From contig CAVWRJ010000025.1 in assembly GCA_963757335.1 (NCBI GenBank), positions 930,001 through 994,000 of the forward strand: a stretch of 64,000 nucleotides of DNA, in the 5' to 3' direction. The notes beneath the pieces were generated by a model. It saw only the letters and a list, made by a program, of their open reading frames with translations. It did not search any database and had not been told where the DNA came from. Source of the DNA: DASQPA01 sp963757335 (GTDB lineage Bacteria > Acidobacteriota > Thermoanaerobaculia > Multivoradales > UBA5704). Of the stretch, positions 54,715 through 63,050 are shown in pieces (the stretch's first letter is position 1; every line of letters starts with the position of its first letter). Both the position numbers and the translations under genes were made by a program.

Positions 54715-55104
54715 GTGAGGTACATGCTGGAAACTTCCGTCTGCGTATCGCTGATCCGGGGGCGAGCGTCGGCGGCGGGCCTGCCTGCGGCCTCGGAGTG
54801 CGTTCTCTCCACGATCACCTTTGCAGAGCTCGAAGTTGGGGTTCGCCGTTCCGTCCGTCCGGCGGCGCAGCGAAAGGCTGTAGATGCCTTCACCGAAATC
54901 TTTGAAGTGCTGGCTTGGGATCTACAGGCCACGAGCTACTACGGTGACTTGCGCGTCGATCTGGAGAAGCGAGGCATCGTCATCGGTCCGCTCGACATGC
55001 TCATCGCGGCCCATGCTCTCCGACTTGGGGCGACCCTCGTGACCGCCAATTTCCGAGAGTTTCGGCGCGTGGCCGATCTGCAGTGCTTGGAATGGAAACA
55101 ATAA
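54715..55104 (+). CDS. VapC-type PIN toxin, copy 1
   Basis: 129 residues from a GTG just after the vapB stop. The family layout is visible (YMLETSVCVSLIRG, STITFAELEVGV, IVIGPLDMLIAAHALRLGAT, LVTANFREFRRV). The first acidic residue is Glu (MLETS) in place of the usual Asp, the other three are normal. It should cut tRNA or rRNA unless the substitution weakens metal binding. Intact here, broken in copy 2. Confidence 0.92.
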   Translation: MRYMLETSVCVSLIRGRASAAGLPAASECVLSTITFAELEVGVRRSVRPAAQRKAVDAFTEIFEVLAWDLQATSYYGDLRVDLEKRGIVIGPLDMLIAAHALRLGATLVTANFREFRRVADLQCLEWKQ

Positions 55105-55141
55105 GGCGCAGACGAGAAGCTGTGCGGGGAGTCCGGGCTCC

Positions 55142-55338
55142 CTCCGAGTGCCGCTGACGAGCAGCCGGAGCACCTCCTTGCTCCCGATCGGTCAGCTCGT
55201 CGAGGTCCTGGAGCTCGGCAGCGGGCCGCGCCGGATGGGCGAACTCCTGGAGGAGCTTGGCGGCGAGGGCCGGCGTCAGGGCGGGCTCGCCGCGGCCGAC
55301 CGGTCTCTCCTCCTCCCCCCGCCCCACCGCGTGGCGGG
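55142..55338 (-). pseudogene. NarL/LuxR-type response-regulator fragment
   Basis: The minus strand encodes GEPALTPALAAKLLQEFAHP and LQDLDELTDREQ, then in another frame VLRLLVSG. This is the linker and first helix of a LuxR-type HTH (LTxREQEVLRLLxxG), with a frame break near 55168. The receiver domain is missing on one side (the fitB gene begins there) and the rest of the HTH on the other (vapBC copy 1). Confidence 0.6.
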
Positions 55339-55758
55339 TCACACCGACCAGGGATCTACGAGCACCAGGCCGAGCCCCTCGAAATGGCGCCGGTTGTGGG
55401 TCGCGAGGGTCGCTTTGCGGGCCGCCGCGATGCCGGCAATCTGGACGTCGCGGATCTCGACCGTGCGGCCAGCCCGTCGGCGCTCTGCGGCAATCCGGCC
55501 GGCTGCCTGCGCAGCGGTCTGATCAAAAGGCAGCACGCGGCTTTCGAAGTCCTCTTCGAGCGCCTTGGCGAAGGCCTCTTCCAGAGCCCGTCGGCGCTGC
55601 CCATCCGCCAGGAGCTCCAAGCCAAGACGGACCTCGAAGACGGTGATCGAGGTCGTCCACACGGATTCCGGCGGCAGTCGGTCGAGCCACGCCACGACGA
55701 TCGGGTCCGGATCGCGACGCATGAGCGCCGAAATCACGTTCGTGTCGAGGAGGATCAC
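55339..55758 (-). CDS. FitB-type PIN toxin
   Basis: 139 residues. PIN residues: Asp in MILLDTNVISALMRRDPDP, Glu in TVFEVRLGLELL, Asp in IRDVQIAGIAA and LATHNRRHFEGLG. The order toxin after antitoxin with an ATGA overlap and an RHH-like partner is the FitAB arrangement. Similar proteins slow growth through RNA cutting or DNA binding. Confidence 0.92.
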   Translation of the reverse strand: MILLDTNVISALMRRDPDPIVVAWLDRLPPESVWTTSITVFEVRLGLELLADGQRRRALEEAFAKALEEDFESRVLPFDQTAAQAAGRIAAERRRAGRTVEIRDVQIAGIAAARKATLATHNRRHFEGLGLVLVDPWSV

Positions 55759-56003
55759 GGCTCAAAGTCGGCCGGGTGGACGGTCTGGCCGCGCAGCTCG
55801 GGGATGTCCTCCACGAGACCTACAGAGGCGAAACGGGCAGCCAGCCGGGAGCCGAGCGCCGTCGGGTTGCCACCCTCCTCCCTGACCGCGTTGCCGAGGA
55901 TCTCGCGAACCTCCTCTTCCGTGCTCCGGCCGTGGCGGCGGGCCCGGAGACGAAGCTTCGCCTTCACGTCATCGTCGAGCTGCCGTACCAGGAGTTGGGC
56001 CAT
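55755..56003 (-). CDS. FitA-type ribbon-helix-helix antitoxin
   Basis: 82 residues. The N-terminus is the FitA ribbon-helix-helix (AQLLVRQLDDDVKAKLRLRA, RRHGRSTEEEVREILGNAV). The C-terminal tail carries IPELRGQTVHPADF, which caps the PIN active site in relatives. A near-palindrome of two GATATC sites lies 11 bases upstream. Confidence 0.93.
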   Translation of the reverse strand: MAQLLVRQLDDDVKAKLRLRARRHGRSTEEEVREILGNAVREEGGNPTALGSRLAARFASVGLVEDIPELRGQTVHPADFEP

Positions 56004-56014
56004 GATCCTTGGAT

Positions 56015-56028
56015 GATATCACGATATC
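56015..56028 (-). promoter_or_regulatory. Putative FitA operator
   Basis: GATATCACGATATC contains two palindromic GATATC sites two bases apart, 11 bases upstream of the fitA ATG (55755-56003). RHH antitoxins bind such repeats to repress their own operon. Confidence 0.45.
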
Positions 56029-56161
56029 GAGAGCAGGCTCGAATGATCCCGCCCAGTCGTGGAGCATTCTGAAAAATATTCGCGAAGCACCGACCGTACT
56101 AGTCGATCGTGGTGCCTTGACTGCCATTGGGTGAGGAAGATGCAGGCGGGGCCTCGGTCTC

Positions 56162-56194
56162 TTGACAAACCCAAAAAGTATCTACATCCTGTAG
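56162..56194 (+). promoter_or_regulatory. Promoter and operator of vapBC copy 2
   Basis: Identical to copy 1: TTGACA at 56162-56167 and the palindrome CTACATCCTGTAG at 56182-56194, two bases before the ATG. Confidence 0.5.
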
Positions 56195-56196
56195 CT

Positions 56197-56457
56197 ATGG
56201 CAACTGCAAAGCTCTTCCAGCACGGTGGCAGTCAGGCCGTTCGTCTGCCCAAGGACTTCCGCTTCGAAGGCACGGAAGTGGAGATCGAGAAGCGCGGCGA
56301 TGAGGTGGTTTTGAGGCCCAGGCCGAAGCCTCGGTTGAAGACCCTAGCGGATGTCGCGCGCTTCATGCACGAGAACTTCCCAGAGGGCCGAGACTTTCCG
56401 GATCGCGAGCAGCCGTTGAGTCCTCAGATTCGAGACCTGAATCTGGATCAGGATTGA
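56197..56457 (+). CDS. VapB-type antitoxin, copy 2
   Basis: 86 residues identical to the protein of copy 1. It could neutralise the toxin of copy 1, while its own vapC is broken, so the copy could act as an extra antitoxin (a decoy against the intact pair). Confidence 0.93.
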   Translation: MATAKLFQHGGSQAVRLPKDFRFEGTEVEIEKRGDEVVLRPRPKPRLKTLADVARFMHENFPEGRDFPDREQPLSPQIRDLNLDQD

Positions 56458-56459
56458 CT

Positions 56460-56847
56460 GTGAGGTACATGCTGGAAACTTCCGTCTGCGTATCGCTGAT
56501 CCGGGGCGAGCGTCGGCGGCGGGCCTGCCTGCGGCCTCGGAGTGCGTTCTCTCCACGATCACCTTTGCAGAGCTCGAAGTTGGGGTTCGCCGTTCCGTCC
56601 GTCCGGCTGCGCAGCGAAAGGCTGTAGATGCCTTCACCGAAATCTTTGAAGTGCGGCTTGGGATCTACAGGCCACGAGCTACTACGGTGACTTGCGCGTC
56701 GATCTGGAGAAGCGAGGCATCGTCATCGGTCCGCTCGACATGCTCATCGCGGCCCATGCTCTCCGACTTGGGGCGACCCTCGTGACTGCCAATTTCCGAG
56801 AGTTTCGGCGCGTGGCCGATCTGCAGTGCTTGGAATGGAAACAATAA
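56460..56847 (+). pseudogene. VapC toxin, copy 2, with two frameshifts
   Basis: Compared with copy 1, one G is lost from the GGGGG run (near 56504; here CCGGGGCGAG) and one T from GTGCTGGC (here GTGCGGC, near 56654). The first loss removes the frame after MLETSVCVSLIRG. Both changes occur in this copy only, so real decay is likely, although the first lies in a homopolymer. Confidence 0.92.
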
Positions 56848-56928
56848 GGCGCAGACGCGAAGTTGTGCGGGCTGAGGAGTCCGTGGAATCGCGGCGGACG
56901 CATCTCCACCCGGGGCCGGCCATCCTGT

Positions 56929-57380
56929 GAGCTCTCGGAGCCCCTGGAGCGTCCGCCAAACCGTCTCCGGGAGCGCCAGAACCTCTCCGGGCGCCTCCGA
57001 GACCTCTCCGCGAGGTTCCGAAATCCCTCGGGACGCCTTCCAAAACACGTCCGGGAGCTGGCAAAACCTCTCTGGGTTTCTTTCCGAATCCATAAAGTCT
57101 TCGCCCATCCCTCCAAAGTTCCTCCACAAGGCTTGCGGATTGAATTCCAGAGCGAAAAATTTGTGCTCGAGACCCTTCCGATCGAACTCGAGACCTCTGG
57201 AGCTGAATTCGAGACCTCTGGAGCTGAGCTCGAGGCCTCTAGAGCTGAATTCCAGACCTCTGGGATTGAATTCGAGGCCCTCTGATGGCAATCGGAGAGG
57301 TTTTGCCCGAACTTCAACGTGTTCTAGCGATACGCAGAGGGTTTTTCGCCGAATCGACGGCACCGCGGTGCGCCGGGGAG
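56929..57380. repeat. Degenerate tandem array with 21-bp period (array C)
   Basis: About 21 units in register, best conserved at 57177-57280, where GAGACCTCTGGAGCTGAATTC is followed by close copies. Several frames stay open: minus strand GLEFSSR heptads (GLEFNPR, GLELSSR, GLEFDRK) and plus strand AEFETSG heptads. Neither has a convincing start. It lies between vapBC copy 2 and pgsA. The remaining bases to 57413 hold nothing I recognise. Confidence 0.75.
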
Positions 57381-57413
57381 GGCCCGCGGTCGAAACCAGA
57401 GGGGACTGAAAGG

Positions 57414-57971
57414 CTACTTCTCGCGCTCGCCGACCAGCTGGTTCGAGCGCAGGACGTAGTCGAGGCCGGAGGCGAGCGTCAGGGCGGCCGCCAGGTAGAC
57501 GACGCCGAGCGCCAGGGGCTCGATGTCCTTGACCAGGCCGGAGAGGAGGACGACCGCGACCGCCGTCACCTGGACGACGGTCGTCACCTTCGAGAGGACG
57601 GACGGCGGGAAGCGCTTGACCCCCTGGGCCAGGTAGAGGACGAGGGCGACGATGACGAGGAGCACGTCGCGGGCGATGACGACGACCGTCACCCAGACCG
57701 GGATCGGGGTGCCGTGGTGGAGGCTGGGGATCGAGAGGGTGACGTAGGCCGAGGTCAATAGGAGCTTGTCGGCGATGGGATCTAAATAGGCCCCGAGGAG
57801 CGACTGCTGGCGGTAGATGCGGGCGATCGCCCCGTCGAGCGCGTCGGTAACCCCGGCGACGACGAAGACCAGGAGGGCGCGGCGCGGCTCGCCGTCGAGC
57901 ACCGAGATGATGAAGAGGGGGACGAGCCCCATCCTTAGGATGGAGAGAAAGTTGGGGATGGTGAAGGTCAT
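57414..57971 (-). CDS. pgsA: CDP-diacylglycerol-glycerol-3-phosphate 3-phosphatidyltransferase
   Basis: 185 residues from the ATG at 57971, which overlaps the upstream stop (ATGA). The CDP-alcohol phosphotransferase motif is complete: DG-xx-AR-x8-G-x3-D-x3-D, seen in DALDGAIARIYRQQ, SLLGAYLDPIADK. N-terminal TIPNFLSILRMGLVP is typical of PgsA. It makes phosphatidylglycerol phosphate in the inner membrane. A longer frame upstream is in the preceding gene. Confidence 0.94.
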   Translation of the reverse strand: MTFTIPNFLSILRMGLVPLFIISVLDGEPRRALLVFVVAGVTDALDGAIARIYRQQSLLGAYLDPIADKLLLTSAYVTLSIPSLHHGTPIPVWVTVVVIARDVLLVIVALVLYLAQGVKRFPPSVLSKVTTVVQVTAVAVVLLSGLVKDIEPLALGVVYLAAALTLASGLDYVLRSNQLVGEREK

Positions 57972-59320
57972 GCCCGGCCGAGTAGGGCGAGGGTCCGCCG
58001 CAGGAGCTCGACGGCGTCCTCGCCGGAGAAGTCGTCGCTCGACTGGCAATCCTCGTCCGCGGGGACGAGATCGCAGCGCCGGGCCGTGTCGCAGAGGGAG
58101 CGCTGGTCCCCCAGGCAGGCGGGCGCGGGGTGGCCGAAACGCGACAGCAGGCGGACGACGCTCTTGAGCGCCGTTCCCCGCCGCGCCGGTGCCCCGGGCG
58201 AGAAGTGGTGGAGGGTCTCGTCCACGTCGAGGAGCCCGAGGTTGACCACCCGCACGATCTCCTCGCGCTGGGAGTGATCGAGGACGTCGGTCGCGATCCG
58301 CCCCTCCGTGGGCTTGCCGTAGTGCACCTCGGGGATGAGCCAGAAGAGAAGGACGGCGAAGTCGGCCTTCGTCAGCTCCGGTTTGGCGGCGACCTCGCGC
58401 ACCTTGGCGGGCAGGAGCGACAGCCGCCAGAGAAACTTGGCGGCGGCCAGCCGGGCGGCGACCTGGTCGTCCTTGGGGTTCTGGTCGGCGAGCCCCTGGA
58501 TGATCTTGAGCCCGACGGCCGGGTCCCCCACCTCCAACTCCAGATCCGAGCGCCGTTCGAGGAGGTCCCGGTCGCCCGGCCGGCGCCCGGCCAGGCTCTT
58601 GATCGCGGCGAGCTCCGCCTTGCGGTCGCTACGCGCCACGGCCAGGGCGCGCGCCGCCTCGTAGGTCGCGGTCTCGGCGGGGGCCCAGGACTGGAGGAGG
58701 GCGAGCTGGCGCCCGGCGTCGTCGAGCCGGTTGGCCTTCAGGGCCTCGCGCAGGCGATTGCCGACGATGTCGATCACCCGCGGGTGGAGCTCCCCCGTGC
58801 GCTTGAGGGCGAGAGAGCTCTTCGCCGCCACCGCCCGGAAGGCGGAGTAGGCGAGCGGCAGGTCGCCCGCCAGCTCGGCGGTGCGGCCGAGGAGCATCTG
58901 GCTCGCGGTGTAGGTGGGCATCGCATCGCCCACCGGCAGGAGGCGCGCCACGATCCCCTTGCGTTCGCCGGCGACGAAATCCGCCTCGGCGGCGAGCACC
59001 TTGGCGGGCGGAAACTCGGGGTCCCCGGAGGCGAGGTCACGGGCGAGACTCCGCGCCGACTCGATCGCCGCGGCGTCGGCCTCTTCGAGGAGGGCCCGGT
59101 GGACGCGCGCGAGGCGCTCCCGGCGCTCGGCGACGGCCGCCGACTTCGCTGGCGCGGAGTAGCCTTCGAGTGGATCGAGGAGATAGCCGCGCTCCGCCTC
59201 GGCCACGCCGTGCGGCGCGACCTCCCGCGGCAGCGGTGCCGGAGTTGGAGCGGTGGAACAGGCACCGGCGAGCAGCAGGGCGGCCAGAACGACGAACGTT
59301 CCGGCGGCCCTGACCCCCAC
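57968..59320 (-). CDS. Lipoprotein with helical repeats, unknown function
   Basis: 450 residues. I take the GTG at 59320, four bases after the hfq stop and preceded by GGAGAGG, because it gives a clean lipoprotein signal (VRAAGTFVVLAALLLAGAC). A start at 59368 would overlap hfq. The mature part is mainly helical and TPR-like (LLGRTAELAGDLPLAYSAFR, RLDDAGRQLALLQSWAPAET). The C-terminal 100 residues contain Cys-rich HPAPACLGDQRSLCDTARRC. Its role may lie in envelope assembly; not recognised. Confidence 0.75.
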   Translation of the reverse strand: MGVRAAGTFVVLAALLLAGACSTAPTPAPLPREVAPHGVAEAERGYLLDPLEGYSAPAKSAAVAERRERLARVHRALLEEADAAAIESARSLARDLASGDPEFPPAKVLAAEADFVAGERKGIVARLLPVGDAMPTYTASQMLLGRTAELAGDLPLAYSAFRAVAAKSSLALKRTGELHPRVIDIVGNRLREALKANRLDDAGRQLALLQSWAPAETATYEAARALAVARSDRKAELAAIKSLAGRRPGDRDLLERRSDLELEVGDPAVGLKIIQGLADQNPKDDQVAARLAAAKFLWRLSLLPAKVREVAAKPELTKADFAVLLFWLIPEVHYGKPTEGRIATDVLDHSQREEIVRVVNLGLLDVDETLHHFSPGAPARRGTALKSVVRLLSRFGHPAPACLGDQRSLCDTARRCDLVPADEDCQSSDDFSGEDAVELLRRTLALLGRA

Positions 59321-59324
59321 CCCC

Positions 59325-59543
59325 TTACCTCTCCGCTGGCGTGGCTGCGGCGATCGTGGCGATGGCATGTTTGTAGATCAGAATCTCCTTCCCCTCGCTC
59401 TCGAGCACCACGGCGAAACGGTCGAAGCGCTTGAGGCGGCCGAGCAGCGGGTGCCCGGTGACCAGCTCGACGTGCATCGTCTGCCCTTCCTTGAGGCTCT
59501 GGAAAAGGAAACCGTCCTGAATGTTGATGTTGTGCTTAGGCAT
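59325..59543 (-). CDS. hfq: RNA chaperone Hfq
   Basis: 72 residues from the ATG (MPKHNINIQDGFLFQSL). The Sm1 motif (HVELVTGHPLLGRLKRFDRF) and Sm2 signature (ILIYKHAIATI) are the Hfq ones; the KH pair is kept. It binds small RNAs and mRNAs. The gene overlaps miaA by eight bases, the usual miaA-hfq pairing. Confidence 0.95.
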   Translation of the reverse strand: MPKHNINIQDGFLFQSLKEGQTMHVELVTGHPLLGRLKRFDRFAVVLESEGKEILIYKHAIATIAAATPAER

Positions 59544-60474
59544 TGGCCCTCCCGAGACCACACTCTACGTGTTCAAGAACTCCTGCGACCCGACTCTCCA
59601 GATCCTGGGCCACGAACCAGGTGACGTCGGGCTCCTTGCGAAACCAGGTCTCCTGACGCTTGGCGAAACGTCGCGTGGCCTGGGTCGTCTCGCCGATCGC
59701 TCGCTCGAGAGACCACTCCCCCTTAACATGGAGGACGAGCTGGCGGTAGCCGATGGCCTGGAACGCCGGCAGGTGAGGGTCCACCCACCGGTCGAGCAGC
59801 TCCGCCACCTCCCGCACCCAGCCCTGCTCGAGCATCCGGGCCACGCGGCCTGCGATTTCATCGTATAAGATGCTACGCGGAACCGTCAAACCGACAGTGA
59901 TCGCTGAAGTACCTTTTTTTCCAAAGGGTTGGCTGGAAATCCACGCGGAGAGCGGCCGGCCGGAAACCTGGGCCACTTCGAGCGCGCGGAGAATCCGCTG
60001 GGTGTCGCCGGGAGCGAGCCGGGCGGCGGTCTCGGGATCGACGCGGGCGAGCTCGGCGGCGAGGGCCGGGAGTCCCTCGGCCGCCAGGCGGTCGCGGAGC
60101 TCCCGGCGAACTTCCGGGTCGCCCGGCGGCACCGGGCTGATGCCGGCGAGCAGCGCCCGCAGGTAGAGCCCGCTCCCGCCGACGACGATCGGCAGCCTCC
60201 CTCGACTCTGGATCTCCCCGATCGCCTCCCGGGCCCGCCGCGCGAACTCCCCCGCCGAGTAGGGGTCCGCCGGCTCCAGGATGTCGATCAGGTGGTGCGG
60301 CACCCGCCGGCGCTCCTCCGGGAGCGGTTTCGCCGTGCCGACGTCGAAGTGACGGTAGGCCTGGAGGGCGTCGGCGCTCACGATCTCCCCCTCGAGCCTT
60401 TCGGCCAGGGCCAGGCCGAGGGCGCTCTTGCCGGTCGCGGTCGCTCCTACGATGGCAAGGATCGGCGGGGGCAT
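59536..60474 (-). CDS. miaA: tRNA dimethylallyltransferase
   Basis: 312 residues. The P-loop IVGATATGKSALGLALAERL and DSxQVYR-like SADALQAYRHFDVGTAKP are present, with PHHLIDILEPADPYSAGEFA and VGGSGLYLRALLAG. It adds an isopentenyl group to A37 of tRNAs that read U-starting codons. The stop overlaps the hfq start. The C-terminal KRQETWFRKEPDVTWF is typical. Confidence 0.96.
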   Translation of the reverse strand: MPPPILAIVGATATGKSALGLALAERLEGEIVSADALQAYRHFDVGTAKPLPEERRRVPHHLIDILEPADPYSAGEFARRAREAIGEIQSRGRLPIVVGGSGLYLRALLAGISPVPPGDPEVRRELRDRLAAEGLPALAAELARVDPETAARLAPGDTQRILRALEVAQVSGRPLSAWISSQPFGKKGTSAITVGLTVPRSILYDEIAGRVARMLEQGWVREVAELLDRWVDPHLPAFQAIGYRQLVLHVKGEWSLERAIGETTQATRRFAKRQETWFRKEPDVTWFVAQDLESRVAGVLEHVECGLGRANA

Positions 60475-60529
60475 TGGGGAGAGTGTACGCGGAGTCCGTG
60501 CCTTTGCGGGGAAAGTACCTTTGGGGGCC

Positions 60530-60634
60530 GACCGGGGGGACGGCGGGATCGGGCTGCGGGCGGTGCTCGAATACGGCCTTCGGCCTCCGGACGGCTGCGC
60601 TCCGTCCTCTCCCGATCCCGCCGCCCCCCCGGTC
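60530..60634. repeat. Large imperfect inverted repeat between miaA and comEC
   Basis: Arms of 24 bases (60530-60553 and 60611-60634) pair with one mismatch. The 57-base loop contains smaller stems (GGCC-TTC-GGCC and GGACGG...CCGTCC). The shape is multi-branched. It could be a REP/MITE-like element or a transcription terminator for comEC. Nothing else is seen in 60475-60692. Confidence 0.65.
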
Positions 60635-60692
60635 TACTTCAATCCCGATCTCGATCCCTCTCTGGATCCCCTCTCCATACTTCTCTCGATCC

Positions 60693-62959
60693 CTACCTCG
60701 GCGCGCCGGGCAGCTCCAGGCGCAGGCGCCGGTCCAGGTCGAAATGGAGGACGAGCTCTCCGGAGCGGTCGGTTCGGAGGAGGGGAATCCGGTGAGCCTC
60801 CAGACGGGCTAGAACCCCGGGCGCGGGGTGATGATAGGGGTTCGCCAGGCCGACCGAGATCACGGCCAGACGGGGGGAGACGGCGTCCAGAAAATCGTCG
60901 GAGGTCGAGCCGTTGCTGCCGTGGTGGCCGACCTTGAGGAGGTCGGCCCGGAGCTCGGCGGGCGGCCAGCGGTCGAGCATCTCCCTCTCGGCCTCCCGGC
61001 CGGCGTCGCCGGTGAGGAGGGCCCGGCGCCCGAACGCCTCGGCGCGGAGGACGAGGGAGCGCTCGTTCACTTTCGTCTCGTCGCCCCCCGCGTGGAGGAC
61101 GGTCAGCCGCCAGCGTCCCACCCGGGCTTTCGTCCCCGGGTGAAGGATTCGGGTACGCACTTGGGGAAGGGCGAAGAGCTCTCCGGCACAGCCGGTCGGA
61201 GGCCAACCCGGACCGGTCCAGACTTCGTCCACAGGAAGGTGGGCGGCGATATCGGCCAGGCCGCCGCAGTGGTCGCGATCCGGGTGGGTCATGACGACGG
61301 CATCGAGGTGTTGGACCCCCTCGCCGAGGAGCGCCGGGAGGAGGACCCGGCCGCCGAAGTCGGCGCCGTCCCAGCCGCCGCCGTCGACCAGGATGGCACG
61401 GCGGCCGTCGCGGAGGAGGATGGCGTCGCCCTGGCCGACGTCGAGGAGGGCCAGCTCACAGCCGTGCCGAAGGGCGAAGGGCTGCCAGAGGTTCCAGGCG
61501 GCGAACGCCACCAGGAGCAGGCCGAGGAGGGAACGGAGCCGGCCGCCGAGGAGGAGGAGCGCCAGGCCCAGGGCGAGCGCCGCGGCGATGGGCAGGGAAG
61601 CGAGGAGCGGCAGGGTCGGCCAGAGGTGCGGCCCGGCGGCGGCCGGCCAGCCGTAGGGCGCCGCCAGGAGATCGAGGAGCGGCTGGCCGGCGGTCGCGAG
61701 GCGGGGAGCGGCGACCGCCAGGGCGGTCCAGGCGAGGGAGACGAGGAGGGCGAGCCCGGTCCAGGGGACCGCGACGAGGTCGGCCAGGGGGGCGAATAGG
61801 GGAAGAGCGCAGAAGAGAGGGAGCGCCACGGGGAGAGCGGCGAGCTCCGCCCCCAGGCTTAAGGCCAGGGCCGGACCGAGGCGGAGGGGAATCCGCTGAA
61901 AGCGGCGGGCAAGAGCCGGGGAGAGCAGGAGGACCCCCGCCGAGGCCGCCGCGGAGAGCTCGAAGGCGGGCCGCTCGACGACCGCCGGGCTCCCCAGGAC
62001 GAGGAGCACGACGGCCCAGCCGAGGGCGTTGAGCGCCGCGGGCGGACGTTCGAGGGCGAGGGCGAGGAGCGCGAGGAGGGCCATGGTGGCCGCCCGCAGG
62101 AGCGCCGGGTGCGGGACCGACCAAGAGCAGGTAGCTGCCGACCGCGAGCGCCGCTAGAAGGAGCCGCGGGAGCCGGTGCCGGAAGCCGCCGAGGAAGAAG
62201 CCGAAGAGGAGCCCGAGGGCGGCGACTAAGGCCACGTGCAGGCCCGAGACCGAGACGAGATGGGTCAGGCCGGCAGTCGAGAGGCCCCGGCGCCAGGCGA
62301 GGGGGAGTCGCGAGGGATCGCCGAGGACCCAGAGCCCGCGCCAGCGCCTTGCCCGGGCTCTCCGGCCCGGTCTCCAGATAGGCCCGCTCGACCCGCCGTC
62401 GCCAGAGAGAGGAGAGCCGGGCGATCCTCCCGGGCCCCTCCGCCAACCGCATCAGCAGGCGGCTCTTGAGGCGCAGGCGCCAGGGTCCAGGCGCCACCGG
62501 TGCCCGGTTGGCGAAGCCGGGAGAGCGGTGCAGGTAGCCGCGGAGCGAGAGGAGCGCACCGAAAGGGGGTGGCGCCTCCTCCCCTGGCAGGTGGAGGCCG
62601 ATCTCAAGAAGTGGCGACTCCACCCGGCCCGCCTGCTCCAGGGTCTCCACCCGGGCGGGAGCCGACCACCCCTCGCCGTCCGGAATCCAGTGGCCGGCGA
62701 CCCGGGCCGAGACCTCCACCGGGCGGTCGGGGTCGATCCGGCGCTCGGGCCTCGCCGGCAGGGCATGGGTCCCGGCCGCCACCAGCGCCCCGGCGGCGAC
62801 CGCGGCGAGGACCGGACCGGCGCGCCGGCCCCAGGCGAGCCCGAGAGCGAGGAGGAGGACGAGGAGCGGGAGGGAGAGAGAGGTGGACTGGAAGGCGAGC
62901 CAGGCACCCGTGGCGAGAGCCACGGCAGGGACGAAGAGGGGAGCGCTTTTCAAGTTCAT
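60693..62959 (-). pseudogene. comEC: ComEC/Rec2 DNA uptake channel, frameshifted
   Basis: The N-terminal frame (62959 down) covers DUF4131-like sequence to ESPGKALARAL. The frame then changes near 62328 and reads LVLGDPSRLPLAWRRGLSTA, LTHLVSVSGLHVALVAALGL, then changes again near 62115 to PALLRAATMALLALLALAL and the rest of the channel. The C-terminal half is a metallo-beta-lactamase domain (MTHPDRDHCGGLADI, LLTGDAGREAE, VGHHGSNGSTSD). Restoring both gives about 755 residues, the usual ComEC size. ComEC lets single-stranded DNA cross the inner membrane in natural competence. Either a real break or an error. Confidence 0.88.
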
Positions 62960-63050
62960 ACAGGGCGAGACGTAAAACGCTCGTCCAATCGCTCAGCTCG
63001 ATCTGGGCTAGAATCCCTCCCTCCGAAGCTCGCTCCCAAAAACCCTCGAC

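Larger units (their letters stand above)
54391..55114. repeat. vapBC direct repeat, copy 1
   Basis: This 724-base segment matches 56136-56857 with only a few changes, including two single-base losses in copy 2. It carries the promoter, vapB and vapC and ends in GGCGCAGACG. The copies are in the same orientation, 1.75 kb apart. Confidence 0.95.
56136..56857. repeat. vapBC direct repeat, copy 2
   Basis: It matches copy 1 (54391-55114) over its whole length with two single-base losses and a few substitutions, such as CGGCTGCG for CGGCGGCG. It flanks the fitAB pair together with copy 1. Confidence 0.95.

Noticed and set aside
56665..57363. Coiled-coil protein gene read from array C on the minus strand
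   Set aside because: Its frame runs on into the reverse of vapC copy 2, has no ribosome site, and the heptads follow from the 21-base period.
57972..58049. 26-residue N-terminal extension of PgsA
   Set aside because: It lies inside the upstream lipoprotein gene; the ATG at 57971 gives the family's normal start and an ATGA overlap.
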